A stretch of 64,000 bases of DNA from Micromonospora echinaurantiaca (GCF_900090235.1 NZ_LT607750.1:3422501-3486500); one strand, 5' to 3'; positions 40,898-49,613 are shown, numbered from the stretch's first letter. Notes: generated by a model not told the origin, from the sequence alone. Translations and numbers: made by a program.

Positions 40898-41593
40898 ATG
40901 AGCATTGAGCCTTCTTCTCTGATCGAGCGAGCGCGGGTCCACGCCGCCCTCGGCGACCCGGCGCGGCTGGCGATCGTGGACGCGCTCACCCTCGGCGACG
41001 CCTCCCCCGGCGAGATCGCCCACGCCCTCGACATGCCGACCAACCTGGTGGCTCATCACGTCAAGGTGCTCACCGAAGCCGGGCTCCTCGTCCGCACCCG
41101 GTCCGAGGGCGACCGGCGCCGCACCTACCTGCGGCTGCGGCCGGAGACCCTGGCCACCCTCGGCGCGCCCCCGCTGCCCGGGGTGGGCCGGGTCGTCTTC
41201 GTCTGCACCCACAACTCCGCCCGCTCGCAGCTCGCCGCGGCGCTCTGGCGGCACCGTACGCACGGCCCCGCCGCCTCGGCCGGCACGAGGCCCGCCGCCC
41301 GGGTCCACCCCCGGGCGATCGCCGTGGCGCACCGCCACCGGCTCGACCTCGACCCCACCGGCACCGCCCACGTCACGGACGTGGTCCGCGACGGCGACCT
41401 GGTGATCGCGGTCTGCGACAACGCCCACGAGGACCTCACCGGCCCGGTCCGGCCCCGGCTGCACTGGTCGGTGCCCGACCCGGTCCGGGTCGACACCGAC
41501 GAGGCGTTCGAGGCCGCCTACACCGAGCTCGCCCACCGCGTCGAGCGGCTCGCCCCCGCCGTCACTCCCGCCGCCGGAGCCCACCGTGCCTGA
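40898..41593 (+). CDS. ArsR domain fused to an ArsC-like low-molecular-weight phosphatase domain
   Basis: This 231-aa fusion starts with a winged-helix ArsR domain (about 5-90: GDPARLAIVDALTLG, NLVAHHVKVLTEAGLL). It continues into a LMW-phosphatase/arsenate-reductase domain with the CX5R loop VCTHNSARSQLA near residue 105. The second cysteine cluster GCGDACP seen in the two neighbouring ArsC proteins is absent. It may therefore use one catalytic Cys, or only bind an anion. Fusion of sensor and reductase would tie repression to substrate turnover. Its stop overlaps the next start by 8 nt. Confidence 0.85.
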   Translation: MSIEPSSLIERARVHAALGDPARLAIVDALTLGDASPGEIAHALDMPTNLVAHHVKVLTEAGLLVRTRSEGDRRRTYLRLRPETLATLGAPPLPGVGRVVFVCTHNSARSQLAAALWRHRTHGPAASAGTRPAARVHPRAIAVAHRHRLDLDPTGTAHVTDVVRDGDLVIAVCDNAHEDLTGPVRPRLHWSVPDPVRVDTDEAFEAAYTELAHRVERLAPAVTPAAGAHRA

Positions 41594-42245
41594 CACCCGC
41601 CCCCACCCGCGCGAGGACCTCGCCGTCGACCAGCACCTCGCCCTGCGTACCGCCGCGAGCCGGCTCGCCGCCGAATTCACCGGCAGCTACGGCATCGAGA
41701 CCATCGAGCGGTTCCTGCACACCAGCTACGACCAGCTCGCCACGGCCGCCAGCATCCGCAACCACCTCCCGCTGCTCGCCGAGCGTTTCGCCCGCCAGCG
41801 CCTGCGGGCGCTGGCCCGCGTCGAAGGGCACCACCGCGACGGCCGCCCGGTCGTGCTGTTCCTGTGCACCCACAACGCCGGGCGCTCCCAGATGGCTCTC
41901 GGCTTCCTCAGCCACCTCGCCGGCGAGCGGGCCGTCGCCTGGTCCGGCGGCAGCGAGCCCGGCACCGAGGTCAACCCGGCCGCCGTCGCGGCGATGGCCG
42001 AACGCGGCATCGACATCTCGGCGGAGTTCCCCAAGCCGTGGACGGACGAGGTCGTCCGGGCCGCCGACGTGGTGGTCACCATGGGCTGCGGCGACGCCTG
42101 CCCCGTCTTCCCCGGCACGCGCTACGAGAACTGGGACATCGACGATCCTGCCGGCCTGACCGTGGCCGACGTACGGCCGATCCGTGACGCGGTCGAACGC
42201 CGGGTCCGCCGCCTTCTCGACGAGCTTCAGATCCCGACCCGATAA
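41586..42245 (+). CDS. Arsenate reductase with N-terminal three-helix domain
   Basis: This 219-aa protein has a helical N-terminal domain (about 1-85, ending LLAERFARQRLRAL), like the dimerisation bundle of actinobacterial ArsC1'-type reductases. A LMW-phosphatase domain follows with CX5R loop LCTHNAGRSQMA and the extra cysteines MGCGDACPVFPG. It would reduce arsenate to arsenite with thioredoxin- or mycothiol-linked recycling. It starts at GTG 41586 inside the end of the previous gene, so the two are translationally coupled. Confidence 0.88.
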   Translation: MPDTRPHPREDLAVDQHLALRTAASRLAAEFTGSYGIETIERFLHTSYDQLATAASIRNHLPLLAERFARQRLRALARVEGHHRDGRPVVLFLCTHNAGRSQMALGFLSHLAGERAVAWSGGSEPGTEVNPAAVAAMAERGIDISAEFPKPWTDEVVRAADVVVTMGCGDACPVFPGTRYENWDIDDPAGLTVADVRPIRDAVERRVRRLLDELQIPTR

Positions 42246-42302
42246 CCCATCCCGCCGGGTCACCCCCGCTCGGGACGTCACCCTGAGGAAGAGCAGAGAC
42301 TG

Positions 42303-43046
42303 ATGACCATCGCCCTCCGGCGGCGCCTGCTGGCCGAGTTCCTCGGCACCGCCCTGCTGGTCACCGCCGTGGTCGGCTCCGGCATCATGGCCGCCACCCT
42401 CTCCCCCGGCGACGTCGGCCTCCAGTTGCTGGAGAACTCGATCGCCACCGCCCTCGCCCTGGGCGCCCTCATCCTGATCTTCGGCCCGGTCTCCGGGGCG
42501 CACTTCAACCCGGTCGTCTCCGCCGCCGACTGGTTCCTCGGCCGCCGCGCCGGCACCGGGCTGACCGGCCGCGACCTCGCCGGCTACACCGTCGCCCAGG
42601 TCACCGGGGCGGTCGCCGGATCGGTCCTGGCGAACCTGATGTTCGACCTCGCCGCCGTCGACCTGTCGGGCAAGGATCGCGCCGGGGCGCACCTCTGGCT
42701 GGGTGAGGTCGTCGCCACCATCGGCCTGATCCTGCTGATCTTCGCGCTGGCCCGCTCCGGGCGCGCACCCGTCGCACCGGCCGCCGTCGGCGCCTACATC
42801 GGCGCCGCCTACTGGTTCACCTCGTCGACCTCGTTCGCCAACCCGGCGGTGACCATCGGGCGGGCGTTCACCGACACCTTCGCCGGGATCGCGCCCGCCT
42901 CGGTGCCGGCGTTCGTCCTGGCCCAGCTGGTCGGGCTGGCCGCCGGCGTGGGCCTGCTCGCCGCGCTGTATCCCGACGCCGGCACCGCCGCGGACCAGGT
43001 CGTCGTCCCCGCCGGCGACCGGGCCGCCGCCGACCAGACACGTTGA
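42303..43046 (+). CDS. MIP channel (aquaglyceroporin), AqpS-like
   Basis: This 247-aa membrane protein has six transmembrane helices and the two half-helix motifs of the aquaporin family: SGAHFNPVVS near residue 65 and SFANPAVTIGR near residue 180. In ars operons such channels (AqpS) let arsenite made by ArsC leave the cell down its gradient. No Acr3 or ArsB pump is present in the window, which supports this role. It sits between two arsC genes and starts 57 nt after the first. Confidence 0.88.
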   Translation: MTIALRRRLLAEFLGTALLVTAVVGSGIMAATLSPGDVGLQLLENSIATALALGALILIFGPVSGAHFNPVVSAADWFLGRRAGTGLTGRDLAGYTVAQVTGAVAGSVLANLMFDLAAVDLSGKDRAGAHLWLGEVVATIGLILLIFALARSGRAPVAPAAVGAYIGAAYWFTSSTSFANPAVTIGRAFTDTFAGIAPASVPAFVLAQLVGLAAGVGLLAALYPDAGTAADQVVVPAGDRAAADQTR

Positions 43047-43089
43047 CCAGGCCGGACATCAACCGGCCACCACAGGAGAGGCACCCCCG

Positions 43090-43497
43090 ATGAGCGACAA
43101 ACCCAGCGTCCTGTTCGTCTGCGTACACAACGCCGGCCGGTCGCAGATGGCCGCCGGCTGGCTGCGCCACCTCGCCGGGGACGCCGTCGAGGTGCGCTCC
43201 GCCGGTTCGGCGCCCGCCGAGACGGTCAACCCGGCCGCCGTCGCGGCGATGCGGGAGGTGGGCGTCGACCTCACCGACCAGACGCCGAAGCTGCTGGAGT
43301 ACGCCACCGCCGAGTCCTCCGACGTGATCGTCACGATGGGCTGCGGCGACGCCTGCCCGGTCTTTCCCGGCAAGCGGTACGAGGACTGGAAGCTCGACGA
43401 CCCGGCGGGCAAGGGTGTCGAGGCGGTGCGCCCGATCCGCGACGAGATCCGCAGGCGGGTGGAGACGCTCCTCGCCGAGCTGACCCACGGTCGCTGA
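43090..43497 (+). CDS. arsC: Arsenate reductase ArsC, LMW-phosphatase type
   Basis: This 135-aa protein has the CX5R loop VCVHNAGRSQMAAGWLRHLA at residues 11-30 and downstream cysteines in MGCGDACPVFPGKRYEDW. It is the single-domain form typical of mycothiol/mycoredoxin- or thioredoxin-dependent actinobacterial ArsC. GGAGAGG lies 8 nt before the ATG. It is the last gene of the plus-strand set arsR-arsC fusion, arsC, channel, arsC. Confidence 0.93.
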   Translation: MSDKPSVLFVCVHNAGRSQMAAGWLRHLAGDAVEVRSAGSAPAETVNPAAVAAMREVGVDLTDQTPKLLEYATAESSDVIVTMGCGDACPVFPGKRYEDWKLDDPAGKGVEAVRPIRDEIRRRVETLLAELTHGR

Positions 43498-43515
43498 CGG
43501 CCGGCGCGGTCAGCG
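43492..43515. terminator. Hairpin between converging arsC and glycosidase genes
   Basis: CGCTGAC (43492-43498) and GTCAGCG (43509-43515) pair across a 10-nt loop. The arms overlap the ends of both converging genes. It is short but well placed to stop transcription from either side. Confidence 0.45.
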
Positions 43516-44841
43516 GTCGTCGGCGAGCACGTCGAGCAGCAGAGCTGCGGTCCAGCCGAACGCCGGCGAGCCCAGGCCGGCCCCGGTGTCCGGATGGAAG
43601 TACTCGTGGCAGCCGGCCCGGGCCACCAGGTCCAGCATCGACCGGCGCAGTCCGGCGGCCAGCTCGGGCCGGTCGTGGGTGAGCAGCCCGTGCCGCACCA
43701 GCCAGGCCATGTTCAACCAGCTCGGTCCGCGCCAGTAGCGCAGCGGCTCGAAGTCCGGCGCCGTCCGGTCGTAGCTGGGCAGCGGGCGGTCCATCCGGCC
43801 GGTCACCCCGAACCGCGCCGAACACGCCTCCACCACCAGCGCGTCGACCTGCCGGGCGGGCAGGTCGGGCAGGGCCAGCGGGGCGAGGCCGAGCACCGTC
43901 CGGGCCGGGACGAGCCGGCCGGTGCGCAGGTCGAGCGGCTGGAACGTGCCCGTCGCCGGGTCGTGCAACCGCCACACCAGCGCCTCGGTGATCCGGGCCG
44001 CCCGCTCCCGGTGCGGGCCCGGATCGGCGCCGAGCACCGCGGCGATCCGGGCGAGCGCGTGCTCGGCCAGGCCCAGCGCCGCGTTGAACAGCGGGCACTC
44101 CACCAGGAACGGGTGCCCGCCGGCCAACCCGTCATCGCGGTAGCCGTGGTCCCGGTAGGCGGCGACGATCGCCAGGTAGCGCGCGTAATCCAGGTCCGTG
44201 GGGCGATGCGCGGCGTCGGCGTGCGCGGTGTCGTGCCGGCGGTACGCCCGCATCACCGCCGCCTCGGCGCGCACCGCCGCCATCGGGGCGTCCCAGGCGG
44301 GGCTGTTGTCCAGCCCGGACTCCCACGGATGCACGATCGCCGCCAGCCCACCCCCGCCCACGTCGCGCCGCTCCGTGAGATAGCGCTGCTGGGCCACCAG
44401 CCGCGGGTAGAGCCGCCCCAGCGCCGCCCGGGCGGCCGGGCTGGGGTCGCGGCGGTGCACCAGCCAGGCGGCGAGCGCGTGCACCGGCGGCTGGACCAGC
44501 CCGGAGGTGGCCACGGCCGGCGCGGCGGCGGCCACCTCGGTACGCCAGAAGTCCGGCCCGGGAAAGTACGCGCCGACCCGCATCGCCGGGTTGAACACGA
44601 TGTGCGGCACCCGCCCGTCGGCCCACTGGGCCCGGAACAGGCTGTCCAGCTCCCGCCAGGCGCGCTCGGGACGTACGTGCGCCAGCCCGATCGCGATGAA
44701 GGCCGAGTCCCAGCTCCACTGGTGCGGGTAGAGCGTGCGCGACGGCACCGTGTGGTCGTGCTCCCAGTTGCCGTCCAGGGTAGCCAGCGCGAGGCGGCGC
44801 AGCCGGGTGAGCGTGCCCGCGCCGGCCGTACCCGCGCTCAT
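43510..44841 (-). CDS. GH63/MGH-like glycoside hydrolase
   Basis: This 443-aa protein has the features of (alpha/alpha)6-barrel glycosidases such as mannosyl/glucosylglycerate hydrolases and trehalase-like enzymes: YPHQWSWDSAFIAIGL near residue 40, VHPWESGLDNSPAWD near 170 with the likely catalytic acid, and YWRGPSWLNMAWLV near 370. There is no signal peptide, so it acts on imported sugars. It starts at 44841, 76 nt after the isomerase, with GGAG 8 nt before the ATG. It is the last gene of the minus-strand sugar set. Confidence 0.82.
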   Translation of the reverse strand: MSAGTAGAGTLTRLRRLALATLDGNWEHDHTVPSRTLYPHQWSWDSAFIAIGLAHVRPERAWRELDSLFRAQWADGRVPHIVFNPAMRVGAYFPGPDFWRTEVAAAAPAVATSGLVQPPVHALAAWLVHRRDPSPAARAALGRLYPRLVAQQRYLTERRDVGGGGLAAIVHPWESGLDNSPAWDAPMAAVRAEAAVMRAYRRHDTAHADAAHRPTDLDYARYLAIVAAYRDHGYRDDGLAGGHPFLVECPLFNAALGLAEHALARIAAVLGADPGPHRERAARITEALVWRLHDPATGTFQPLDLRTGRLVPARTVLGLAPLALPDLPARQVDALVVEACSARFGVTGRMDRPLPSYDRTAPDFEPLRYWRGPSWLNMAWLVRHGLLTHDRPELAAGLRRSMLDLVARAGCHEYFHPDTGAGLGSPAFGWTAALLLDVLADDR

Positions 44842-44917
44842 GCCGACACTCCGCTTCGCTCCGCGCCGGCCTGAGACACCATCGCGCCGCACCGACGATT
44901 CGCTCGCTGCCGCTCAC

Positions 44918-45736
44918 TCATGCCGCCGCCTGACGGGGTTGGGCGTGGCGCAGCACCGTGGCCGCCTGCTGGAGGGCGCGTACCGGGTCGCCGCGCAGCC
45001 GGCACTCCAACGCCAGCCAGCCCCGGTAGTCGATCTCCAGCAGGGTACGCAGCAGCGCCGGCCAGTCGAGGTGCCCGGCGCCGGGCTGGTAGCGGTTGGA
45101 GTCACTGACCTGCACGTGCCCCAGATAGGGGGCGGCGGCGCGCAACGCCCGGTGCACGTCGTCCTCCTCGATGTTCATGTGGAAGGTGTCGGCGACCACC
45201 CGCACCGACGGCAGCCCGACCACGGCGCAGAGCATGACCGCCTCGTCGAGCCGGTTGACCATGTGGTCCTCGTACCGGTTGAGCGGCTCCAGGAAGAGGG
45301 CCACCCCCTCGGCGCGGGCGTGCTCGCCCAGCTCGCCGAGGGTGTCGACGAGCAGTTGCCGGTCGCCGGCGGGCGAGCGGGGCGGGTCGAACGGTGGCAG
45401 CCGCCGGGAGAACATCCCCCACGCCGCCGGGGTCATCGCGCCCACCCCACCGAGCTCGGCGATCACCGACAGTTGCGAGCGCAGGTTGCGCACGGCGTCG
45501 CGGGACCGCTCGGCGTCGAAGTCGCCGATGAAGTGGTCCATCTCGACGCAGACGGTCGGCATCACCACCCCGGCGGCGCGGGCCCGGCGCAGTTCGGGCA
45601 GCCGGCGGGCGAGGGCGAGGTCACCTCGGCCGCGCAACTCGATGGCGTCGTAGCCGAGCGCGGTGGCCAGGGCGTACTTCTGGATCAGGTCGGTGCCCGG
45701 CAGGAGCTGCTCCTGGCAGGCGATCGGAATGGTCAT
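44918..45736 (-). CDS. Sugar phosphate isomerase/epimerase (TIM barrel, AP endonuclease 2 fold)
   Basis: This 272-aa protein fits the xylose-isomerase-like TIM-barrel family. It starts IPIACQEQLLPG and has metal-ligand candidates in LEPLNRYEDHM (Glu), VVADTFHMNIEE (Asp/His) and GHVQVSDSNR, ending with a Glu in WLALECRL. It probably interconverts a ketose or keto-sugar acid taken up by the nearby ABC importer. No convincing ribosome site precedes the ATG. The insertion element abuts it on that side and may have removed the native leader. Confidence 0.8.
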   Translation of the reverse strand: MTIPIACQEQLLPGTDLIQKYALATALGYDAIELRGRGDLALARRLPELRRARAAGVVMPTVCVEMDHFIGDFDAERSRDAVRNLRSQLSVIAELGGVGAMTPAAWGMFSRRLPPFDPPRSPAGDRQLLVDTLGELGEHARAEGVALFLEPLNRYEDHMVNRLDEAVMLCAVVGLPSVRVVADTFHMNIEEDDVHRALRAAAPYLGHVQVSDSNRYQPGAGHLDWPALLRTLLEIDYRGWLALECRLRGDPVRALQQAATVLRHAQPRQAAA

Positions 45737-45822
45737 CTCGTTTGCGGCGTGGATCCCAGCTCTTCAGTGCCGGGGGAACGCCGCTCCCTCCCCTCGGGCA
45801 ACGTCTTGTCTGGACTGCCGGC

Positions 45823-46941
45823 ATGATCTGGGGTGTGGGTGTGGTGGTGAAGCGGGCGTACAGGTACCGCTTCTATCCGACGGTTGAGCAGGCTGATCAG
45901 CTCAACCGCACCTTCGGCTGCGTGCGTAAGGTCTACAACCTCGCCCTGCAGGCGCGCACCCGCGCATGGTCGGTCGACGGACAGCGCAGCACCTACGTGC
46001 AGTCCTCGGCCTGGCTGACCGAGTGGAAACGCACCGACGATCTGGCGTTTCTCAACGAGGTGTCGTCCGTGCCGCTGCAACAGACGCTGCGGCACCTGCA
46101 GGCCGCCTTCGCGGCGTTCTGGAGCAAGCGTGCCCGCTACCCGCGGTTCAAGTCCAAGCGCAAGTCCCGGGCGTCGGCGGAATACACCCGCTCGGCGTTC
46201 CGCTGGCGCGACGGACAGCTCACCCTCGCCAAGATGGACGCGCCGCTGGCCATCGCGTGGTCGCGGCCCCTGCCAGCCGAGCCGTCGACGGTCACCGTGT
46301 CCCGCGATTCGGCCGGCCGGTGGCACATGGCGATCCTGGTCGAGGATCCCGGCGTGCAGCCCCTGCCCCCGCAGGCCACGGCGGTCGGCGTGGACGCGGG
46401 CATCACCAGCCTGCTCACCCTCTCCACCGGCGAGAAGATCACTAACCCGCGACATGAGCGCGTCGACCGGCGCAAGCTGGCCAGCGCACAGCGCAACCTG
46501 TCTCGCAAGACCAAGGGCTCCGCCAACCGGGCCAAGGCCCGCCTGGCGGTGGCCCGCATCCACGCCCGCATCGCCGACCGGCGGCGCGATCACCTGCACA
46601 AGCTGTCGACTCGACTCGTCCGCGAGAACCAAACAGTCGTGATCGAGGACCTCAGCGTGCGCAACATGCTGCGCAACCACCGCCTGGCCCGCGCCATCTC
46701 CGACGCAGCCTGGTCGGAACTGCGCCACATGCTGGAATACAAAGCCGCCTGGTACGGGCGCACCGTGATAGCCATCGACCGCTGGCATCCGAGCACGAGG
46801 ACCTGCTCGGCATGCGGACGGATCAACACCACGATGACCCTCGCCATGCGCGTCTGGACGTGCCCGGGCTGCGGCTCGGAACACGACCGGGACGTCAACG
46901 CCGCCAACAACATCCTCGCCGCCGGGCTGACGGAGAGGTAA
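45823..46941 (+). CDS. tnpB: TnpB RNA-guided nuclease
   Basis: This protein of about 372 aa starts with the typical KRAYRYRFYPTVEQADQLNR helix-turn-helix region. The split RuvC site is complete: Asp in GVDAGITSLLTL, Glu in VVIEDLSVRNML and Asp in HDRDVNAANNIL. The zinc finger has CSACGRIN and CPGCGSEH. TnpB proteins cut DNA matching the 3' guide of an omega RNA and help the element persist. I use ATG 45823; GTG 45847, just before KRAYRY, is an equally good start. All catalytic residues are present, so it is likely active. Confidence 0.9.
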   Translation: MIWGVGVVVKRAYRYRFYPTVEQADQLNRTFGCVRKVYNLALQARTRAWSVDGQRSTYVQSSAWLTEWKRTDDLAFLNEVSSVPLQQTLRHLQAAFAAFWSKRARYPRFKSKRKSRASAEYTRSAFRWRDGQLTLAKMDAPLAIAWSRPLPAEPSTVTVSRDSAGRWHMAILVEDPGVQPLPPQATAVGVDAGITSLLTLSTGEKITNPRHERVDRRKLASAQRNLSRKTKGSANRAKARLAVARIHARIADRRRDHLHKLSTRLVRENQTVVIEDLSVRNMLRNHRLARAISDAAWSELRHMLEYKAAWYGRTVIAIDRWHPSTRTCSACGRINTTMTLAMRVWTCPGCGSEHDRDVNAANNILAAGLTER

Positions 46942-47064
46942 AACGCCTGTGGAGGGCCGGTAAGACCCCACCCGCGCATGCGGCGAAGGCACGACCCAGC
47001 GAAGCAGGAACCCCCTCGGGCGACCGAGGGAATCCCCGCCCTTCAGGGCTGCGGAAGATGTCAA
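46942..47064 (+). ncRNA. Putative omega RNA scaffold at the element's right end
   Basis: In TnpB elements the RNA that guides the nuclease is made from the 3' end of tnpB plus the right end. This stretch has a 7-bp stem CCCTCGG/CCGAGGG with GCGA loop (47013-47030), then GCCC-TTCA-GGGC (47038-47049), ending GATGTCAA. The guide would begin at about 47065, reading antisense to the 3' end of the dehydrogenase gene. Confidence 0.55.
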
Positions 47065-48101
47065 CAGAACCTCAGTACGACTTGGAGGGCAGCAGCGTCA
47101 CCGCGGTCGAGCAGCGCCAGCGCGTCGGCCACCGCGCTGGCGTCCACGACGTGGCTCACCAGCGGCAGCGGATCGACGCTGCCCTCGGCCACCAGGTCCA
47201 TGAAGGTGTGTGCGACGCGGGCACCGGTCCACCGGCCGGCCATGCCGGGCGCCGGCGTCGGCCCGGACACCTGGGCCGCCACCAGCTGGATCCGGTTGTG
47301 GTGGAACTCCTCGCCCAGGCCGAGCCCGTCGGCCTGGCCCTGGTAGAAGCCGGCGGCCACGACGCGGCCGGCGTGGGTGGTGGCCCGGATCGCCTCGTGC
47401 AGCGCCGGGTACGCGCCGGACAGTTCCAGGCAGACGTCGGCGCCGCTGCCGCCGGTGGCCCGGCGCAGCACGTCGGCGGCGGACTCGGTGGCCGCGTCGA
47501 CGACCAGCCGGGCGCCGAACCGCCGGGCGTGCGCCAGCCGGCCGGCCACCCGGTCGACGGCGACCACCCGGGCGCCGGAGAGGGTGGCGAGCCGGGTGGC
47601 GAGCAGCCCGATCACGCCCTGCCCGAAGACCCCCACCCAGTCGCCGAGGTGCAGGTCGCCGGCGAGCACGGCGGTGAGCGCGATGGCGCCGGGCCGGGCG
47701 AAGACGGCGGCGAGGGGGTCCAGGCCGGCGGGGAGCGGATGCACCAGGTCGGCCGGCACCACCGCCTCGGCGCGATGCCCCCAGATGCCCCAGACGAGCT
47801 GCCCGGGCTGCCGGTCGGTGACCTCGGGCGCGACCTCGACGACCTCGCCGACCTCCTCGTAGCCGAAGCCGACCAGCGGATAGGGCACGGTGGTCTGCCG
47901 GGGCACGAACATCCGGGTGACGTCGTCCCAGTCCTTGCTCAGCCGCGGATTGCTGCCCCGGTAGAGGGTGAGCTCGGTGCCGGCCGAGATGCCGGAGTAA
48001 CAGGTGCGGACCCGGACCTGGCCGGGCCCGAGCGGATCCGGGGGGCAGGGCTCGAGGCTGATCCTGCGCGGCCCGGCCAAGGAGACAACCCAGTTGACCA
48101 T
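47061..48101 (-). CDS. Zinc-binding-type (MDR) sugar alcohol dehydrogenase
   Basis: This 346-aa medium-chain dehydrogenase has an N-terminal catalytic part with TCYSGISAGTELTLYRG and VGFGYEEVGEVVEVAPEV, and a Rossmann fold GVFGQGVIGLLATRLATLSG near residue 160. Canonical structural-zinc cysteines are not seen. It probably oxidises a sugar or polyol together with the isomerase downstream. Its stop codon lies within the terminal TCAA of the insertion element, so the last residues may be altered from the ancestral sequence. It is divergent from the ABC importer genes. Confidence 0.82.
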   Translation of the reverse strand: MVNWVVSLAGPRRISLEPCPPDPLGPGQVRVRTCYSGISAGTELTLYRGSNPRLSKDWDDVTRMFVPRQTTVPYPLVGFGYEEVGEVVEVAPEVTDRQPGQLVWGIWGHRAEAVVPADLVHPLPAGLDPLAAVFARPGAIALTAVLAGDLHLGDWVGVFGQGVIGLLATRLATLSGARVVAVDRVAGRLAHARRFGARLVVDAATESAADVLRRATGGSGADVCLELSGAYPALHEAIRATTHAGRVVAAGFYQGQADGLGLGEEFHHNRIQLVAAQVSGPTPAPGMAGRWTGARVAHTFMDLVAEGSVDPLPLVSHVVDASAVADALALLDRGDAAALQVVLRFC

Positions 48102-48218
48102 GAGTCACATCCCGGTAGCACTGGGTTCCATCCTAGAACAAAAAATCGGTATATGTCTTGTAATTGATCAATCGACGGCGTTGAATCCCTCATGTACCCT
48201 TCGAGAGGAGTGCCACCG
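48102..48218. promoter_or_regulatory. Divergent promoter of the sugar-use genes with perfect palindrome
   Basis: This AT-rich gap separates the dehydrogenase (minus) from the solute-binding protein gene (plus). It holds a perfect 10-bp palindrome ATTGATCAAT at 48163-48172, of the size and symmetry expected for a LacI-type or similar repressor. No regulator gene lies next to it. Confidence 0.5.
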
Positions 48219-49613
48219 ATGTCAGCACCTCCGATGCGGATGCTCGCCGCCACCCTGATCATGACACTCACCGGGGCCAGCCTGCTGGCCTGCGGGGACG
48301 ACGATTCCGGCGGCGACGACAACACGATCACGGTGTGGAGCCTGGAGGACGTGGCCGACCGGGTCACCGCCACCAAGGCGATCATCGCCGACTTCACCGC
48401 GAAGACCGGGATAACCGTCGACCTGGTCACCGTCAACGAGGACCAGTTCCCCTCCCTGATCGCCTCCAGCGCCGCCGCCGGCGAACTGCCCGACGTGGTC
48501 GGTTCGGTGTCGCTGGCCGGTGTACGCACCCTGGCCGGCAACGAACTGCTGCACCCCGAGGCGAACGCGGAGGTGGTGGAGAAACTCGGCCGGCAGACGT
48601 TCTCGCCGCGGGCGCTGGAGCTGACCTCCGGCGACGGACGGCAGCTCGCCGTGCCCAGCGACGGCTGGGGGCAACTGCTCGTCTACCGCAAGGACCTCTT
48701 CGCCGCCGCCGGGCTGCCCGCCCCTGACACGTACGAGAAGATCACCAACGCCGCGCGGACGCTGCACCGCGGCGGCGTCGCCGGCATCACCGCGGCCACC
48801 GCCCCCGGCGACGTGTTCACCCAGCAGACCTTCGAGCACCTGGCACTGGCCAACAACTGCCAGCTCACCGACGACTCGGGCGCGGTGAAGCTGGACTCGC
48901 CCGAGTGCGTCGAGGCGTTCCGCTTCTACGGCGACCTGATGCGCAACTGGTCGGTCAAGGGCGGGCAGGACGTGGACACCACCCGGGCCACCTACTTCGC
49001 CGGCAAGGCGGCCATGCTGGTCTGGTCGCCGTTCATCCTCGACGAGCTGGCCGGGCTGCGCAACGACGCCAAACCCACCTGCCCGCAGTGCCAGGCCGAC
49101 CCGACCTTCCTCGCCAAGAACAGCGGCTTCGTCACCGGGATCCAGGGCCCGAACGGCAGCGGGCCCGCCCAGTACGGCGAGATCAGTTCCTGGGCGGTGC
49201 TCGACGGCGCCGCCGCCGACCCGGCGAAGTCCTTCGTGTCGCACCTGCTCGACGAGGCGTACCCGCGCTGGTTCGGCATGTCGCCGGAGGGCCGCTTCCC
49301 GGCCCGCAAGGGCACCCCGGCCGAACCGGAGAAGTTCCTCACCGCCTGGAACACCAGCCAGGCCGGGGTGGACGCGAAGAAGCCGCTCGCCGAGGTGTAC
49401 GGCGACGAGGTGCTCGCCGGGTTGCGCCGCAGCCCGGACACCTTCCAGCGCTGGGGCCTCACCCAGGGGCAGGGCAAGCTGGTCGGCGCGATCCTCGGTG
49501 AGCTGCCGGTGCCCAAGGCGCTGAGCGAGGTCGTCTCCGGCAAGTCGGACGCCGCCGCGGCCGCCGGACGGGCCAAGAAGGACGTGGAAGCCATCAAGGC
49601 GGGCGTCAATTGA
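48219..49613 (+). CDS. ABC importer sugar-binding lipoprotein
   Basis: This 464-aa extracytoplasmic protein starts with a lipoprotein signal peptide with lipobox LLAC at Cys25. The mature part begins with an acidic GDDDSGGDDN linker and NTITVWSLEDVADRVTATKA, then VPSDGWGQLLVYRKDLF, as in family 1 sugar-binding proteins. It captures a sugar outside the membrane and delivers it to the two permeases encoded downstream. ATG 48219 has GGAG 8 nt upstream; a further ATG 27 nt earlier lacks one. Confidence 0.9.
   Translation: MSAPPMRMLAATLIMTLTGASLLACGDDDSGGDDNTITVWSLEDVADRVTATKAIIADFTAKTGITVDLVTVNEDQFPSLIASSAAAGELPDVVGSVSLAGVRTLAGNELLHPEANAEVVEKLGRQTFSPRALELTSGDGRQLAVPSDGWGQLLVYRKDLFAAAGLPAPDTYEKITNAARTLHRGGVAGITAATAPGDVFTQQTFEHLALANNCQLTDDSGAVKLDSPECVEAFRFYGDLMRNWSVKGGQDVDTTRATYFAGKAAMLVWSPFILDELAGLRNDAKPTCPQCQADPTFLAKNSGFVTGIQGPNGSGPAQYGEISSWAVLDGAAADPAKSFVSHLLDEAYPRWFGMSPEGRFPARKGTPAEPEKFLTAWNTSQAGVDAKKPLAEVYGDEVLAGLRRSPDTFQRWGLTQGQGKLVGAILGELPVPKALSEVVSGKSDAAAAAGRAKKDVEAIKAGVN

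Larger units (their letters stand above)
45740..47064 (+). mobile_element. TnpB-only IS605/IS1341-type insertion element
   Basis: The element holds one gene, tnpB, and no TnpA transposase, so it would be mobilised in trans or be immobile. The right end, with hairpins at 47013-47030 and 47036-47054 and a terminal GATGTCAA (47057-47064), matches the style of IS605-family right ends. The left end is placed only approximately, between the isomerase start codon and the tnpB start. It lies between a dehydrogenase and an isomerase gene that point the same way. Confidence 0.75.
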
